From positions 1 to 64,000 of the forward strand of contig JBGAPT010000006.1 of the NCBI GenBank assembly GCA_044221135.1: a stretch of DNA of 64,000 bases, in the 5' to 3' direction. Made by a program: the position numbers and the translations under genes. Below are positions 8,154 through 16,457 of the stretch, piece by piece. The stretch is from UBA4722 sp044221135 (GTDB lineage: Bacteria; Pseudomonadota; Gammaproteobacteria; DSM-16500). A model generated the notes under the pieces. It worked only from the letters and a program-made list of their open reading frames with translations, had not been told where the DNA came from and ran no database searches. Numbering within the stretch: the stretch's first letter is position 1; every line of letters starts with the position of its first letter.

Positions 8154-9143
8154 TTAGTACTCGATCCGAGTGACTTTACCTCGGAATATTTTATAGGAAT
8201 AATAAGTATAATAAAGTAACGGCGGGAACATTATGCAGACACCTACTAACATAAATAAAAGCGAAGATTTATCGGCAGCTGCTTTTGCATAAGTAATTTC
8301 CCTAGGAACGATATAGGGGTAACTGCTGATAATAAAACCGATATAACACATCAAAAACATTCCAATGGCACTCCAGAATGGCAAATATTCATGTTTTAGT
8401 TTAAGCGCAAAGCGATGTGTAATTAATAACAATAATGTTAAAAGAGGCAAAATAGCTAAATAGGGCATGTTATGTGGATCAAACCAACGTGACATAATGT
8501 CCGGATCTAAAAAAGGCGACCAAACACTTACCATAATAAATCCAATAAGAATAAAATATTGGACTTTCCCTGATAATGCATAACTTTTTTCTTGTAATTT
8601 ACCAGTCGTTTTTATAATTAAAAAATTGGTGCCTAATAAAATATAACCTCCAATCAATGCGATAGCACAAGCAATACCAAAAGAATTTAGCCATTGGTTG
8701 GTATTTGCATTATTAGATAGATTGAAACCCTCTACAAAGGTGCCAAGAATTAAGCCTTGCGAAACGGTTGCAAACAAAGAGCCTACGCAGATACAGATTT
8801 CCCAAAAACGTTTGGTTTTGATGGCTTTTAGGCGAAACTCAAATGAAACACCGCGAAATAATAATGCAATAACCATGATCAACAATGGAATATACATTAA
8901 AGGCAATATGGCGCTAAATGCGATTGGAAAAGCACCATATAGAGCAGCTCCTCCGAATACTAGCCATGTTTGGTTCCCATCCCATACGGGTAAAATAACA
9001 CTGACCAATAGATCACGTTCTTTTTCGTCTTTGAAAAAAATCGACATCATGCCGATCCCTAAATCAAAACCGCCTAAAATAACGTACATGATAACGCCAA
9101 AAGCAATCACTCCATACCAAAATAATGCGAGAACATTCATCAC
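8154..9143 (-). CDS. cydB: Cytochrome bd ubiquinol oxidase subunit II
   Basis: This is the 329-residue second subunit of a bd-type quinol oxidase, an inner-membrane protein that helps form the cofactor-bearing heterodimer with CydA. The start MNVLALFWYGVIAFGVIMYV followed by ILGGFDLGIGM, and VWDGNQTWLVFGGAALYGAF, are family signatures. About eight hydrophobic segments follow. The length is nearer to CioB-type subunits than to the 379-residue E. coli CydB. Its ATG overlaps the cydA stop (ATGA at 9140-9143), so the subunits are translationally coupled. No small CydX-like frame is evident downstream. Confidence 0.95.
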   Translation of the reverse strand: MMNVLALFWYGVIAFGVIMYVILGGFDLGIGMMSIFFKDEKERDLLVSVILPVWDGNQTWLVFGGAALYGAFPIAFSAILPLMYIPLLIMVIALLFRGVSFEFRLKAIKTKRFWEICICVGSLFATVSQGLILGTFVEGFNLSNNANTNQWLNSFGIACAIALIGGYILLGTNFLIIKTTGKLQEKSYALSGKVQYFILIGFIMVSVWSPFLDPDIMSRWFDPHNMPYLAILPLLTLLLLITHRFALKLKHEYLPFWSAIGMFLMCYIGFIISSYPYIVPREITYAKAAADKSSLLFMLVGVCIMFPPLLYYTYYSYKIFRGKVTRIEY

Positions 9144-10510
9144 AGGTGCTCCGAAAAAGAAGATGGCATGTATTGAAATGGTTGATGGGAAATTTCTTTT
9201 TCTTCAGGGCCTTTATGCAAAGTCTTGTGTAAAAAATAAAAATAGAAATAACCAAAAATAATGCCATAGACAATAAAAATAAGTACGAAAGAAATAATCA
9301 CATCGTGTAAAGAAACTTTTGACACAGCATTTGCTGTTTTAATTAAGCCATAAACTATCCAGGGTTGACGACCCATTTCTGCAGTGATCCAGCCGCACCA
9401 TAAAGCGATAAATCCTAACGGCGCTGATAATATTGAACTTATTAAAAACCAACGGCTATCATAAAGTCGTTTTCTACAACGTAAGTAAAAAGCAAAGAAA
9501 GACAATAAAAGCATGAGCATACCAATGCCTACCATGATCCGAAAACAAAAGAAAACTGGCCAAACAGAAGGTTGGTCTTGAATAGGGACTGCTTTTAATC
9601 CTGTTAACACGCCGTTCCATTGATGAGTATTCAATAACGCTGCGCCGTGAGGAATGCCTATTTCCCATTTATTCATCTGTTTATCTTGGTTAGGAAGAGC
9701 AAATAATAGCAGTGGTGCTCCCGCTTGTGTTTCCCATACGCCCTCCATCGCTGCAGTTTTTAAAGGTTGATTAGTATAAACTTCTATACCCGTCGCATCG
9801 CCAAAATAAATTTGCAAAGGAATAAAGATGAGTAACACAGCCCATGTAAAAGAAAAGCAAGTTTTAGCGAAAGGAATGAATTTTTTTTGGAGCAGATAAT
9901 AAGCAGAAACACTACAAATAACAAATCCAGCTGAAATATAAGAAGCGAGTAACATATGAATAAAACGAGGAAAGGTCGCTGGATTAAATACAACTTGTAG
10001 CCAATTTGCAACTTTGAAAAAATTCCCAGCCTGTTTATAGCCGATAGGATGCTGCATCCATGTATTCGCCGACATAATCCAATAGGCAGATAATGTTGTG
10101 CCTATTACCACTAATAAAGTAGCTAAATAATGCAATCTAGGCCCGACACGGTCCCAGCCAAATAACATGACGCCTAAAAATCCAGCTTCAATGAAGAAGG
10201 CGGTCATCACTTCATAAGTAAATAATGGGCCTAACACACCACCAATTGCTTGAGTAAAGCCAGCCCAGTTTGTTCCAAGCTGAAACTCCATAACAACGCC
10301 TGATACAACACCCATGCCAAATGTTAATGCAAATACTTTTGTCCAAAATTTACAAATTGTCAGATAAAGCGGATTTTTGGTTTTTAGCCAAATGGTTTCC
10401 ATGCTTGCAATAAATAACGCTAACCCAATGCTAAAAGCTGGAAATATAATATGAAAACTGATTGTGAAAGCAAATTGAACACGCGACAATAATGCGGTGT
10501 CTATCAACAT
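9140..10510 (-). CDS. cydA: Cytochrome bd ubiquinol oxidase subunit I, CioA-like
   Basis: The 456-residue catalytic subunit oxidises quinol and reduces oxygen to water at the inner membrane. The N-terminal helix has RVQFAFTISFHIIFPAFSIG, with His20 at the position of the conserved haem ligand. A second conserved His lies in FIHMLLASY near residue 190, and the EMGRQPW motif is near residue 375. The segment between the quinol-site helices is short, as in cyanide-insensitive (CioA) enzymes, rather than long as in E. coli CydA. AAGG stands seven bases before the ATG. The 160-bp gap to the porin gene upstream should hold the promoter. A respiratory oxidase is unusual cargo next to plasmid genes. 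Confidence 0.95.
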   Translation of the reverse strand: MLIDTALLSRVQFAFTISFHIIFPAFSIGLALFIASMETIWLKTKNPLYLTICKFWTKVFALTFGMGVVSGVVMEFQLGTNWAGFTQAIGGVLGPLFTYEVMTAFFIEAGFLGVMLFGWDRVGPRLHYLATLLVVIGTTLSAYWIMSANTWMQHPIGYKQAGNFFKVANWLQVVFNPATFPRFIHMLLASYISAGFVICSVSAYYLLQKKFIPFAKTCFSFTWAVLLIFIPLQIYFGDATGIEVYTNQPLKTAAMEGVWETQAGAPLLLFALPNQDKQMNKWEIGIPHGAALLNTHQWNGVLTGLKAVPIQDQPSVWPVFFCFRIMVGIGMLMLLLSFFAFYLRCRKRLYDSRWFLISSILSAPLGFIALWCGWITAEMGRQPWIVYGLIKTANAVSKVSLHDVIISFVLIFIVYGIIFGYFYFYFLHKTLHKGPEEKEISHQPFQYMPSSFSEHL

Positions 10511-10671
10511 GCAAAGGCCTTATCTATTCATTTCATTGTAATTATTTTTTACCGCCGCATTGTACCTCAGAATATAGTCATTTTCCTAGGGTCTTATTTA
10601 AAATGCTTATCGCATTTTTTTGGAAATCATGTCCGCTAGTTCAAAAGAAGACAAGGTATTGTGAAATGATA

Positions 10672-11817
10672 TTAAGCAAATTTATAAAAAGCCTCTAACG
10701 CATAGGATCGATTATTGTTACTGGTGGTCACACTATTCGCATTTGTAAACGAGTTAACATTAGAAAAGTCTCTACGTATTTCAGCATGGACTTGGAGATT
10801 TTTAATGGGGAGATATCCAATCGTCAATGTTGCTTCACGCCAATTTTGTCGTACTCCAGTACGATATCCGTTGGAATCATCAAACACTTCTCCACACAAT
10901 GAGATCAACCATTTATCTGTGAATTTATAATTCACATAACCTGCTATGCCTTGCCATACTGCTTTACTCAAAGAGCCGTCGGGAAGCGCGGCTTTGGTTT
11001 GCCAAGCATAATCATAATTAGCGACAAAACTTAATTTATCCGTGACATTCAAAGTGCCTACTAAATCAATCAGTGTCCTCCTACCACATGGGCCAAAATC
11101 AGTGCCAAAGGTCGCACGTTCCTGTCCGTTATAACCCATCACTGCAAGAGAAAATATTGGATGTGGAGCATAGGTAAACCCAAGCTCAATCGTTTTTCGA
11201 TGGCTCCAGTCACGAATAGTATCTGGACCATTATTGATGCCTGCAATCACGCTGAATTTATCAGAAGGATTATATAAACCTCGGATACCCGTAAACGTAT
11301 AAGGAGTCATGTAATAAAGAATGGAACGAGAAAAGTTGGTATCCAGAGTGGGGTTTAGAGATTCATTTCCATTCGTAGAGACAAACCTCCCCACCATTAA
11401 TGTTGCGGGTGTTTTAGCATATTGTATATAGGCTTGTGTAAAATCGGCTGCAAATGTTTCTGAATCAAACTCTGTCGTCGGTTTGAAACCATAAGGTGCG
11501 AGGAATTGAGCATCTTGTCCTGCAATTAGATTTAACAATCCTCCAAAGCCCTGCGGTTGGTATGCGAGCGTTACAGCTGCTTGATGCAATGTAAATCCAT
11601 TAGGCACAACATCAAATGCGCGATCAAATGTTCCGCTAGTAAATTGATTTCTAAGCAACTTACTGTAAGAACCATCTATATATCCAGAAAAATTAAATGC
11701 CGGTGGGATGTTTAATTCAAGTGGTTTGACAGGAACTGTTGATGGATGAGTATCAGCGAATGCGAACCTTGGTAACAAAACAGAAGTGATTACTGCAACT
11801 GAAAGTAGTTTATGCAT
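10672..11817 (-). CDS. Outer-membrane porin (BBP2-like beta-barrel)
   Basis: The product is about 381 residues from the second ATG (ending at 11817), which I prefer because AGGATG lies about eight bases before it; an ATG nine bases further upstream overlaps that site. A signal peptide ends in LPRFAFA. The mature part is rich in alternating aromatic strands (FSGYIDGSYSKLLRNQF, TLMVGRFVSTNGNESLNP) and ends in Phe-Ala (EAFYKFA), typical of an outer-membrane barrel. It resembles the BBP2/OprB-like porins (PF07642) common in Legionellales. It is co-directional with and upstream of cydAB but separated by 160 bp. Its 5' end slightly overlaps the opposing transposase remnant. The transported substrate is unknown. 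Confidence 0.8.
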   Translation of the reverse strand: MHKLLSVAVITSVLLPRFAFADTHPSTVPVKPLELNIPPAFNFSGYIDGSYSKLLRNQFTSGTFDRAFDVVPNGFTLHQAAVTLAYQPQGFGGLLNLIAGQDAQFLAPYGFKPTTEFDSETFAADFTQAYIQYAKTPATLMVGRFVSTNGNESLNPTLDTNFSRSILYYMTPYTFTGIRGLYNPSDKFSVIAGINNGPDTIRDWSHRKTIELGFTYAPHPIFSLAVMGYNGQERATFGTDFGPCGRRTLIDLVGTLNVTDKLSFVANYDYAWQTKAALPDGSLSKAVWQGIAGYVNYKFTDKWLISLCGEVFDDSNGYRTGVRQNWREATLTIGYLPIKNLQVHAEIRRDFSNVNSFTNANSVTTSNNNRSYALEAFYKFA

Positions 11818-12501
11818 ATTCAACATCCTAATTATGATTCATATCATCCAAAGCAAGATTTAACTGTAAAACATTCACACGAGGCTCGCCTAAAATTCCG
11901 AAAGTACGATTTTGTACAGGGTACTCTGTTGCTTGTGGAGGCAAAACAGTTTTTAAAAACGAATAAAATATTATATCCAAGCAATGATACATTAGAACGG
12001 CTAATTGTTACTCAGCGGGAAAAGTCTCGTCGATATATTTTTAATCGATTAATGACATTACTCAATGACAGTATTAAAGAAAAATTAGATCAATTAATAC
12101 AAGTTGAAAATCGTTCATCTAAACTGCAATATCTAAAGTCCCCGCCTTCTAGTCCATCCCCTAAATCCATGTTGGCGCTAGCCAGGAAATTGACCATTAT
12201 TAAAAAGACAAAAATTTTAGAAATCGATATTACATGGATCAATAACAATTATCAGCGCAGCTTAGCCAAGTATGTTCATCGTTGTTCGGCAAACAGACTG
12301 AGAGAATTGAAAACATCACATCGCTACACAGCATTAATTTGTTCTCTATGGCAAACGAGTCGAGACACGCTTGATTATATGGTAGATATGCACTCTAAAA
12401 TACTCACAAAAGTTTACTCAAGTTCTGAAAATAAAATTGATCTTGAAGTTAAGAAAAATCGTAAAAATATAAAAAAATCATTCTATTTTTCTTCGTTTTG
12501 A
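11812..12501 (+). pseudogene. Tn3-family transposase fragment (N-terminal region)
   Basis: The 229-codon frame matches the N-terminal half of Tn3 TnpA: ILYPSNDTLERLIVTQREKS, then LDQLIQV and SPPSSPSPKSMLAL, then YQRSLAKYVHRCSANRLREL and TALICSLWQTSRDTLDYMVD. These follow the family order of a LERL motif, LD.LL, PS, LA.Y and a D.vvd motif. Full Tn3 transposases are near 1000 residues, so the first 100 or so and the whole catalytic DDE half are absent. The start overlaps the porin gene and has no ribosome-binding site. The end is a basic, Phe-rich run followed by a stop, which suggests that a deletion has removed the rest. Confidence 0.8.
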
Positions 12502-12576
12502 TCAGGCTTGACATTTGCTCAGCCACAAGCCATTATGAAAAGGTTTTTTATGGATGATTAATCCGTAAAAAGGGAA

Positions 12577-12663
12577 AACCAGACGAACAAGCACGCTGTT
12601 TAGGTCACTGTTCCTCTGGTTTATTAAGCGCACGAGCTAAGTGCTGAAACACAAAGCCCGTGC
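12577..12663 (+). ncRNA. Structured 5' leader with two stable hairpins
   Basis: Hairpin 1 pairs 12577-12589 with 12609-12621: AACCAGA-C-GAACA against TGTTC-C-TCTGGTT, twelve base pairs with one C/C mismatch and a 19-base loop. Hairpin 2 pairs GCACG-A-GCT (12630-12638) with AGC-C-CGTGC (12655-12663), eight pairs with one A/C mismatch. Both lie in the 190-bp region before the gene at 12694. Neither is followed by a T-run, so they do not look like terminators. A regulatory leader, cis-acting RNA or recombination site are all possible. Confidence 0.4.
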
Positions 12664-12693
12664 TAACCACAACAACTCGAGAAAGGAGTTATT

Positions 12694-13152
12694 ATGGCTA
12701 ACGGTATATTAGCTACTTCATCCTCTTTGAGCAATCCTGTTTCAGGAATTGCTTACCTTATTGCAACATCTCTTCAAGAACGTTGTGATTTCTCTCCAGA
12801 AGACCATCCTTATGCAGATTATTTGCGTAATCTTGCAACATTGATGGGACTGGGGTTTACAGCAATTTTAGCAGAGGGTAACAAAATTAAGTCATGCAAA
12901 CCGCATTTTGTTACTTTTTTGCGCTATCATAATTTTATCGAATATCCTAATGAGTTACAGCGGCTATCTATCGCAATGGCTGAGATCATTTGTACGGCTA
13001 TCCGTCCTTTTCAGCAGCTTGGGTTTCCCTTATATTACGATAACTTTGTGCAAGCGCTCGTCTGTATATTGAAATCATACGGAACAAATGATGCTGGAAA
13101 AGAAAAGGATATCAGAAAAATGCTACAACAATTGTTTGAGATGTGTCATTAA
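12694..13152 (+). CDS. Conserved-looking protein of unknown function
   Basis: The 152-residue product is mostly helical, with no signal peptide and no recognised motif. It has four Cys residues, none in a metal-binding pattern, and a C-terminal amphipathic stretch (KDIRKMLQQLFEMCH). AGGAG stands seven bases before the ATG, so translation is well supported. The long, hairpin-rich leader and the symmetric terminator after the stop show that it is a single-gene transcription unit. I do not recognise the family and do not assign a function. Confidence 0.6.
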   Translation: MANGILATSSSLSNPVSGIAYLIATSLQERCDFSPEDHPYADYLRNLATLMGLGFTAILAEGNKIKSCKPHFVTFLRYHNFIEYPNELQRLSIAMAEIICTAIRPFQQLGFPLYYDNFVQALVCILKSYGTNDAGKEKDIRKMLQQLFEMCH

Positions 13153-13163
13153 TTGTCAATGTC

Positions 13164-13189
13164 AGCCCTTATTTTTAAAAATAAGGGCT
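13164..13189. terminator. Bidirectional intrinsic terminator
   Basis: AGCCCTTAT (13164-13172) and ATAAGGGCT (13181-13189) flank TTTTAAAA, making a perfect 26-bp palindrome with an A/T-only centre. It starts 12 bases after the plus-strand stop at 13152 and lies downstream of the convergent minus-strand gene ending at 13251. Confidence 0.75.
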
Positions 13190-13250
13190 GCATGATACGC
13201 TTATAGCATCGAATTATTTAGTAATTTACTTTTTACGGGGGAAAAATCGG

Positions 13251-13625
13251 TCAGATTTTTTCTGAAATCTTCCTTTCATCGCTTTTATTACCAGATAAAT
13301 AAGTCCACGTCGCAATACATTGCGTCATCCAATGTAGAAATACATGACCATCTTGTAGAAATAAAGGCTTAGCTAACAGTAAAATCTTTTTAAGAGCATC
13401 GATGTTTGCTTTTTGAGACGAGATAGACTGATCATCATTCATTGAATGGTTTTTTTCTTTCATCGGGATACTCGAGAGATTTTTCTCACCTGTTAGGGGA
13501 AGATAATTAGGGTCAGTTGCGGGAAAGAGAGCATCGCTTTTTTCAGCATGCACAAAATATTCATTCAACGCACTCATAATTGATAAAGAGATATTAATAA
13601 AAATGTCTTGTTTTCGTATGTTCAT
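13251..13625 (-). CDS. Protein of unknown function
   Basis: The 124-residue product has an amphipathic N-terminus (IFINISLSIMSALNEYFVHA), a polar Ser/Asn/Lys middle that is probably disordered (about residues 35-75) and a C-terminal helical part with aromatic residues (FLHWMTQCIATWTYLSG). AAGGAAAC precedes the ATG at a suitable distance. I find no family match by eye. It is transcribed towards the palindromic terminator it shares with the convergent upstream neighbour. Confidence 0.5.
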   Translation of the reverse strand: MNIRKQDIFINISLSIMSALNEYFVHAEKSDALFPATDPNYLPLTGEKNLSSIPMKEKNHSMNDDQSISSQKANIDALKKILLLAKPLFLQDGHVFLHWMTQCIATWTYLSGNKSDERKISEKI

Positions 13626-13893
13626 TTATGTTTCCTTGTTAGGGCATTTGCTGAAATTTTTTTTAATCCTTGAATAAGAATTTAAAAAGCTGTCTCTTCT
13701 GTTTTGAGTCATCTTGTGAATCTTATTTTCCTTGTAAAAGCATGAAATATTATTTCGGCTGAACACAACTACCCTGCTAATGTATAAAATTGCTCATCCT
13801 GAGGTGAATTTTTTGCATCATGCATTGTTCTTTTCAACTTTAATAAAGTTAATATTTTTATATAAATCTTAAAAATGATTTATCACTGACTAA

Positions 13894-14337
13894 TCAAACT
13901 GGGTTATCTCTCAGATAAAAAAGGTGATGGTACTGTTTTAAAACTTTTCTAAACTCTTCTGACGTAACTGGCTTGTTCAATATCTTGTTTGCGCCAGCGG
14001 AAAAACATTCCTCTTCAATTTCGCTTTTAGGATAAGCAGTTAACATAATAATAGGCGTCTTATTTGTTATAAAATTACTTTCACGAATCTTAGCTGTCAC
14101 TTCTGGACCTCTTAAATCAGGCAGCCCTACATCCATAAAAATAATGTCGTAATGACAAACAGCGCTTGCAAGAGCCCGTGCACCCGTCTCCACCACATTC
14201 ACACAGCAACCTAGCGCTTTAAGCATTAAAAAATGTACCTGCTGAAGAATCGGCTCATCTTCTACTAATAACACTTTTGGAGTAATCGCTTGTATGTTTG
14301 CTTTGTTTTTCTTGTTATGGGAACTCACTACAATCAT
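13894..14337 (-). CDS. Stand-alone response-regulator receiver protein
   Basis: The 147-residue CheY-like protein has the acidic pocket in KVLLVEDEP (Glu26, Asp27), the phospho-acceptor Asp69 in YDIIFMDVGLPDL, the switch Thr100 in IIMLTAYP and the conserved Lys122 in LNKPV. There is no output domain. The N-terminal 20 residues are a basic extension. AAGGAAAC lies before the ATG. The gene immediately upstream on the same strand encodes a LuxR-type HTH protein without a receiver, so the pair may act like a split response regulator. No histidine kinase is seen in this window. Confidence 0.9.
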   Translation of the reverse strand: MIVVSSHNKKNKANIQAITPKVLLVEDEPILQQVHFLMLKALGCCVNVVETGARALASAVCHYDIIFMDVGLPDLRGPEVTAKIRESNFITNKTPIIMLTAYPKSEIEEECFSAGANKILNKPVTSEEFRKVLKQYHHLFYLRDNPV

Positions 14338-14459
14338 CTTTTTGTTTCCTTATCAACATTTTAAAAAGTCGCGCTATTGTCTCCTATTTCTTTTTGCATG
14401 TCTGTCCTCCCAAATAGGCCAATTTTGTCGTTCTTTGGACGACAAATGGCTTTTTATTA

Positions 14460-14825
14460 TTATTTTTTGTTCCATTTAGGGATGAGATAACAATAACGGA
14501 TACCTTCAAAAACAGCTTGCTCCATGCTCGTACAATTTAATTTTTGCTTGATACGCTGGAAATACGTTTTAATTGTAGTGGGGTGAACATCCAGTATTTT
14601 CCCAATTTGCTTACTTGTCTTACCGCGGGCTACCCAAAATAAACACGCTGTTTCTTGCGGGGTCAGTTGTCGCGCAAAAGAAAACTCCAGCAAGATGACA
14701 CCGACGTTCGTCAAAAGAGATTTCACTAATGCGACTTGTCTTGGTGTAGGTACTTTGACTTCGAGTTGATCAAGAAATTTTTCTACAAAGTGATTGATAT
14801 TTTTATTTCTGTTGGGGATCCACAT
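14460..14825 (-). CDS. Small LuxR-type HTH regulator
   Basis: I choose the ATG ending at 14825 (121 residues, MWIPNRNK). The open frame extends 27 codons upstream, but that part is Cys- and Ser-rich and not protein-like for this family. The LuxR/GerE HTH covers about residues 54-113: LTPQETACLFWVARGKTSKQ, then ILDVHPTTIKTYFQRIKQKL and NCTSMEQAV. The N-terminal 50 residues are too short for a normal sensor domain. It lies 122 bp upstream of the receiver-only gene on the same strand. Transcription diverges from the XRE regulator at 15010. Confidence 0.8.
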   Translation of the reverse strand: MWIPNRNKNINHFVEKFLDQLEVKVPTPRQVALVKSLLTNVGVILLEFSFARQLTPQETACLFWVARGKTSKQIGKILDVHPTTIKTYFQRIKQKLNCTSMEQAVFEGIRYCYLIPKWNKK

Positions 14826-14911
14826 TGAGTTTTCTCGCTTACATCTTGATGAAAAATTTGTTAAAATTAATGTGCTTAAACATGTGTGTGAGCAATAAGC
14901 TGCCACTACTG

Positions 14912-14954
14912 ATTAAGCGATATTATGTTTATGATAGACATTTTTTCGCTTAAT
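14912..14954. promoter_or_regulatory. Inverted repeat in the divergent LuxR/XRE promoter region
   Basis: ATTAAGCGA (14912-14920) and TCGCTTAAT (14946-14954) are exact inverted copies 25 bases apart. They lie between the divergent genes starting at 14825 (minus) and 15010 (plus). This is the place expected for an operator of the XRE-type protein, but the link is inference. Confidence 0.5.
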
Positions 14955-15009
14955 TAATGTAAGCCTATACAGTGTAATTTTGTAATAAATATCTCACAAA
15001 AGAATAATT

Positions 15010-15738
15010 ATGGAAGAAAATAAACCAAATGATCCCCATTCGGCTGCAGAAAGAGGCAAACGCCTCTATTACATTCGAACAGAACTTCTTCATCTTTCCA
15101 GGAATGCCTTAGCCAATAGGCATACAGACCTGTTATCTAAATCAGCACTTCAAAATTGGGAAGACGGCCGATACGGTGGCCTAACAGAAAAAGGAGCTAA
15201 GAAATTTATTCAAGCCTTAGAAAAAGAAAATATTGAGTGTAGCTTACAATGGTTACTTTACGGTGTAGGTAGTCCTCCGGTTGAGCTTTATAATCACGGT
15301 CGTTTTTCTCTTGATTTACCTAATACCGCTACCACCCAACGGCCTGTCTCAACAGATGAAGAGGCCATCGAAAAAGAGCTTCGTTTTTTTAAAGCGGTCT
15401 ATGGCGATACATTGGATGCTATCGTGAGAGATAACGGTTTAAATCCGTTTCTTGGCATAGGTGATTATGTAGCAGGCATACGTTATACAGGTAAGGAAAT
15501 TAATCAAGCCATTAATCAGCTGTGCATCGTTCAAACGTATGAAGGCTTGCTTTTAACACGGAAACTACAAGCGGGAAGCAAAACAGATTACTATACGTTA
15601 ACCTGTACCAGTCCAGAGTTAGAACTCAGTGATTCTGTTATAAACGATGTTAAATTATTTAGTGTGGCACCTATTGCTTGGGTCAGAAAACCACTCAGTA
15701 AACGCTATGTAAAAATCGCTGCTATCTCAATAGAGTAG
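15010..15738 (+). CDS. XRE-type helix-turn-helix regulator
   Basis: The 242-residue protein has an N-terminal HTH-like region (residues 12-80: AAERGKRLYYIRTELLHLSR, then the probable recognition helix SKSALQNWEDGRYGGLTEKG and WLLYG). This resembles phage- or plasmid-type repressors that bind DNA through an XRE fold. The C-terminal 120 residues contain beta-rich segments (GIGDYVAGIRY, LSVAPIAWVRKP) like a degenerate S24-type domain, but I cannot place a Ser-Lys catalytic pair. It reads away from the transfer region and from the LuxR gene. It may control its own promoter through the inverted repeat at 14912-14954. Confidence 0.7.
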   Translation: MEENKPNDPHSAAERGKRLYYIRTELLHLSRNALANRHTDLLSKSALQNWEDGRYGGLTEKGAKKFIQALEKENIECSLQWLLYGVGSPPVELYNHGRFSLDLPNTATTQRPVSTDEEAIEKELRFFKAVYGDTLDAIVRDNGLNPFLGIGDYVAGIRYTGKEINQAINQLCIVQTYEGLLLTRKLQAGSKTDYYTLTCTSPELELSDSVINDVKLFSVAPIAWVRKPLSKRYVKIAAISIE

Positions 15739-15805
15739 ATCTGTTGTTTTAAGATAATTTTAAGGAAATTAGATAATAATCCCCTGCAAATTTCTACTAT
15801 CAAAA

Positions 15806-16021
15806 TTATTCGACATTTGTTAGCTGAGTCTTGGCTTCTTTCCATTCTTTAAAATCTTTGTCTTTTGACAAAATATGACATGCCGCTTCTTCAAAAAATT
15901 CATCCTGTTTTTTAAATCCGGCATAATCACAATAACGTGTAATATCTGATAAAATATGTGCATCTATTTGTATACGAACTTGTGTACGTTCTTGCTTGGG
16001 TTTTGGCTTGATGATTGACAT
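15806..16021 (-). CDS. Small ribbon-helix-helix-type DNA-binding protein
   Basis: The 71-residue product starts with a basic arm (IIKPKPKQERTQVRIQIDAH) that would form the beta-ribbon, followed by two helices (ILSDITRYCDYAG and QDEFFEEAACHIL), as in CopG/MetJ-type proteins. AGGAG lies eight bases before the ATG. It is the last gene of the transfer block and follows the inverted-repeat-rich region at 16022-16457. That position fits an oriT accessory protein or an autoregulator. Confidence 0.65.
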   Translation of the reverse strand: MSIIKPKPKQERTQVRIQIDAHILSDITRYCDYAGFKKQDEFFEEAACHILSKDKDFKEWKEAKTQLTNVE

Positions 16022-16457
16022 AAATATTGCTCCTTTTTAAAAGTTGTGAAATTGTCTAAATAGATCGATCTTGCCTAAAAAATTAGGCAAGAAACAGTAA
16101 AAATATAAAATGTTTACTTGCTGATTAATAAGTTGATCACGTATTTTTAGGAATAGACCATAGTGAGTTGAATGAAGATTTTGACCACACACGTCGCAAC
16201 GTGTGTTGCAAATCAAAAAATCTTTCACAAACAAAGAGTTGATGTTAAAAATAACAAAAGACAGTTCTACATTCAAAACGACATAAAATTCATAACGGTG
16301 ATGCCATCTTGCATCACCCCTTTTTAAATATTCATTTACTCTTATTTGCTTAAAATCCGTGCTATTCCTGCTTTTTGCGCTCACTCACATCTATTTTTGC
16401 ATCATATTTGCAGCAAGGTGATGCGATCAAAACTCATCTTACATCGTATTTGCTGCA
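16022..16457. other. 436-bp non-coding region with several inverted repeats, oriT candidate
   Basis: Three clean inverted repeats occur here. ACACACGT-CGCA-ACGTGTGT lies at 16187-16206. GGTGATGC-CATCTT-GCATCACC lies at 16297-16318, followed by a T-run. TGCAGCAA (16409-16416) pairs with TTGCTGCA (16450-16457). The region lies between two small DNA-binding protein genes directly after traI. Transfer origins of MobF systems are non-coding, rich in inverted repeats and close to relaxase and accessory genes. A frame on the minus strand here (16037-16384) lacks family features and I do not regard it as a gene. Confidence 0.45.
16297..16325 (+). terminator. Hairpin with T-run
   Basis: GGTGATGC (16297-16304) pairs perfectly with GCATCACC (16311-16318) around CATCTT and is followed by CCTTTTT. 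It has the form of an intrinsic terminator on the plus strand, although no plus-strand gene ends here. It may instead be part of an oriT structure. Confidence 0.4.

Noticed and set aside
7918..8157. 79-codon open frame after the WYL-like gene
   Set aside because: It starts with TTG, has no ribosome-binding site, runs through the strong hairpin at 7956-7979 and overlaps the end of cydB.
15010..15738. Prophage start based on the XRE-type repressor
   Set aside because: No structural, packaging or lysis genes are found; the neighbours are plasmid transfer genes.
16037..16384. 115-codon minus-strand frame between the two RHH-type genes
   Set aside because: It covers the inverted repeats, has no family features or ribosome-binding site and reads like translated non-coding DNA.
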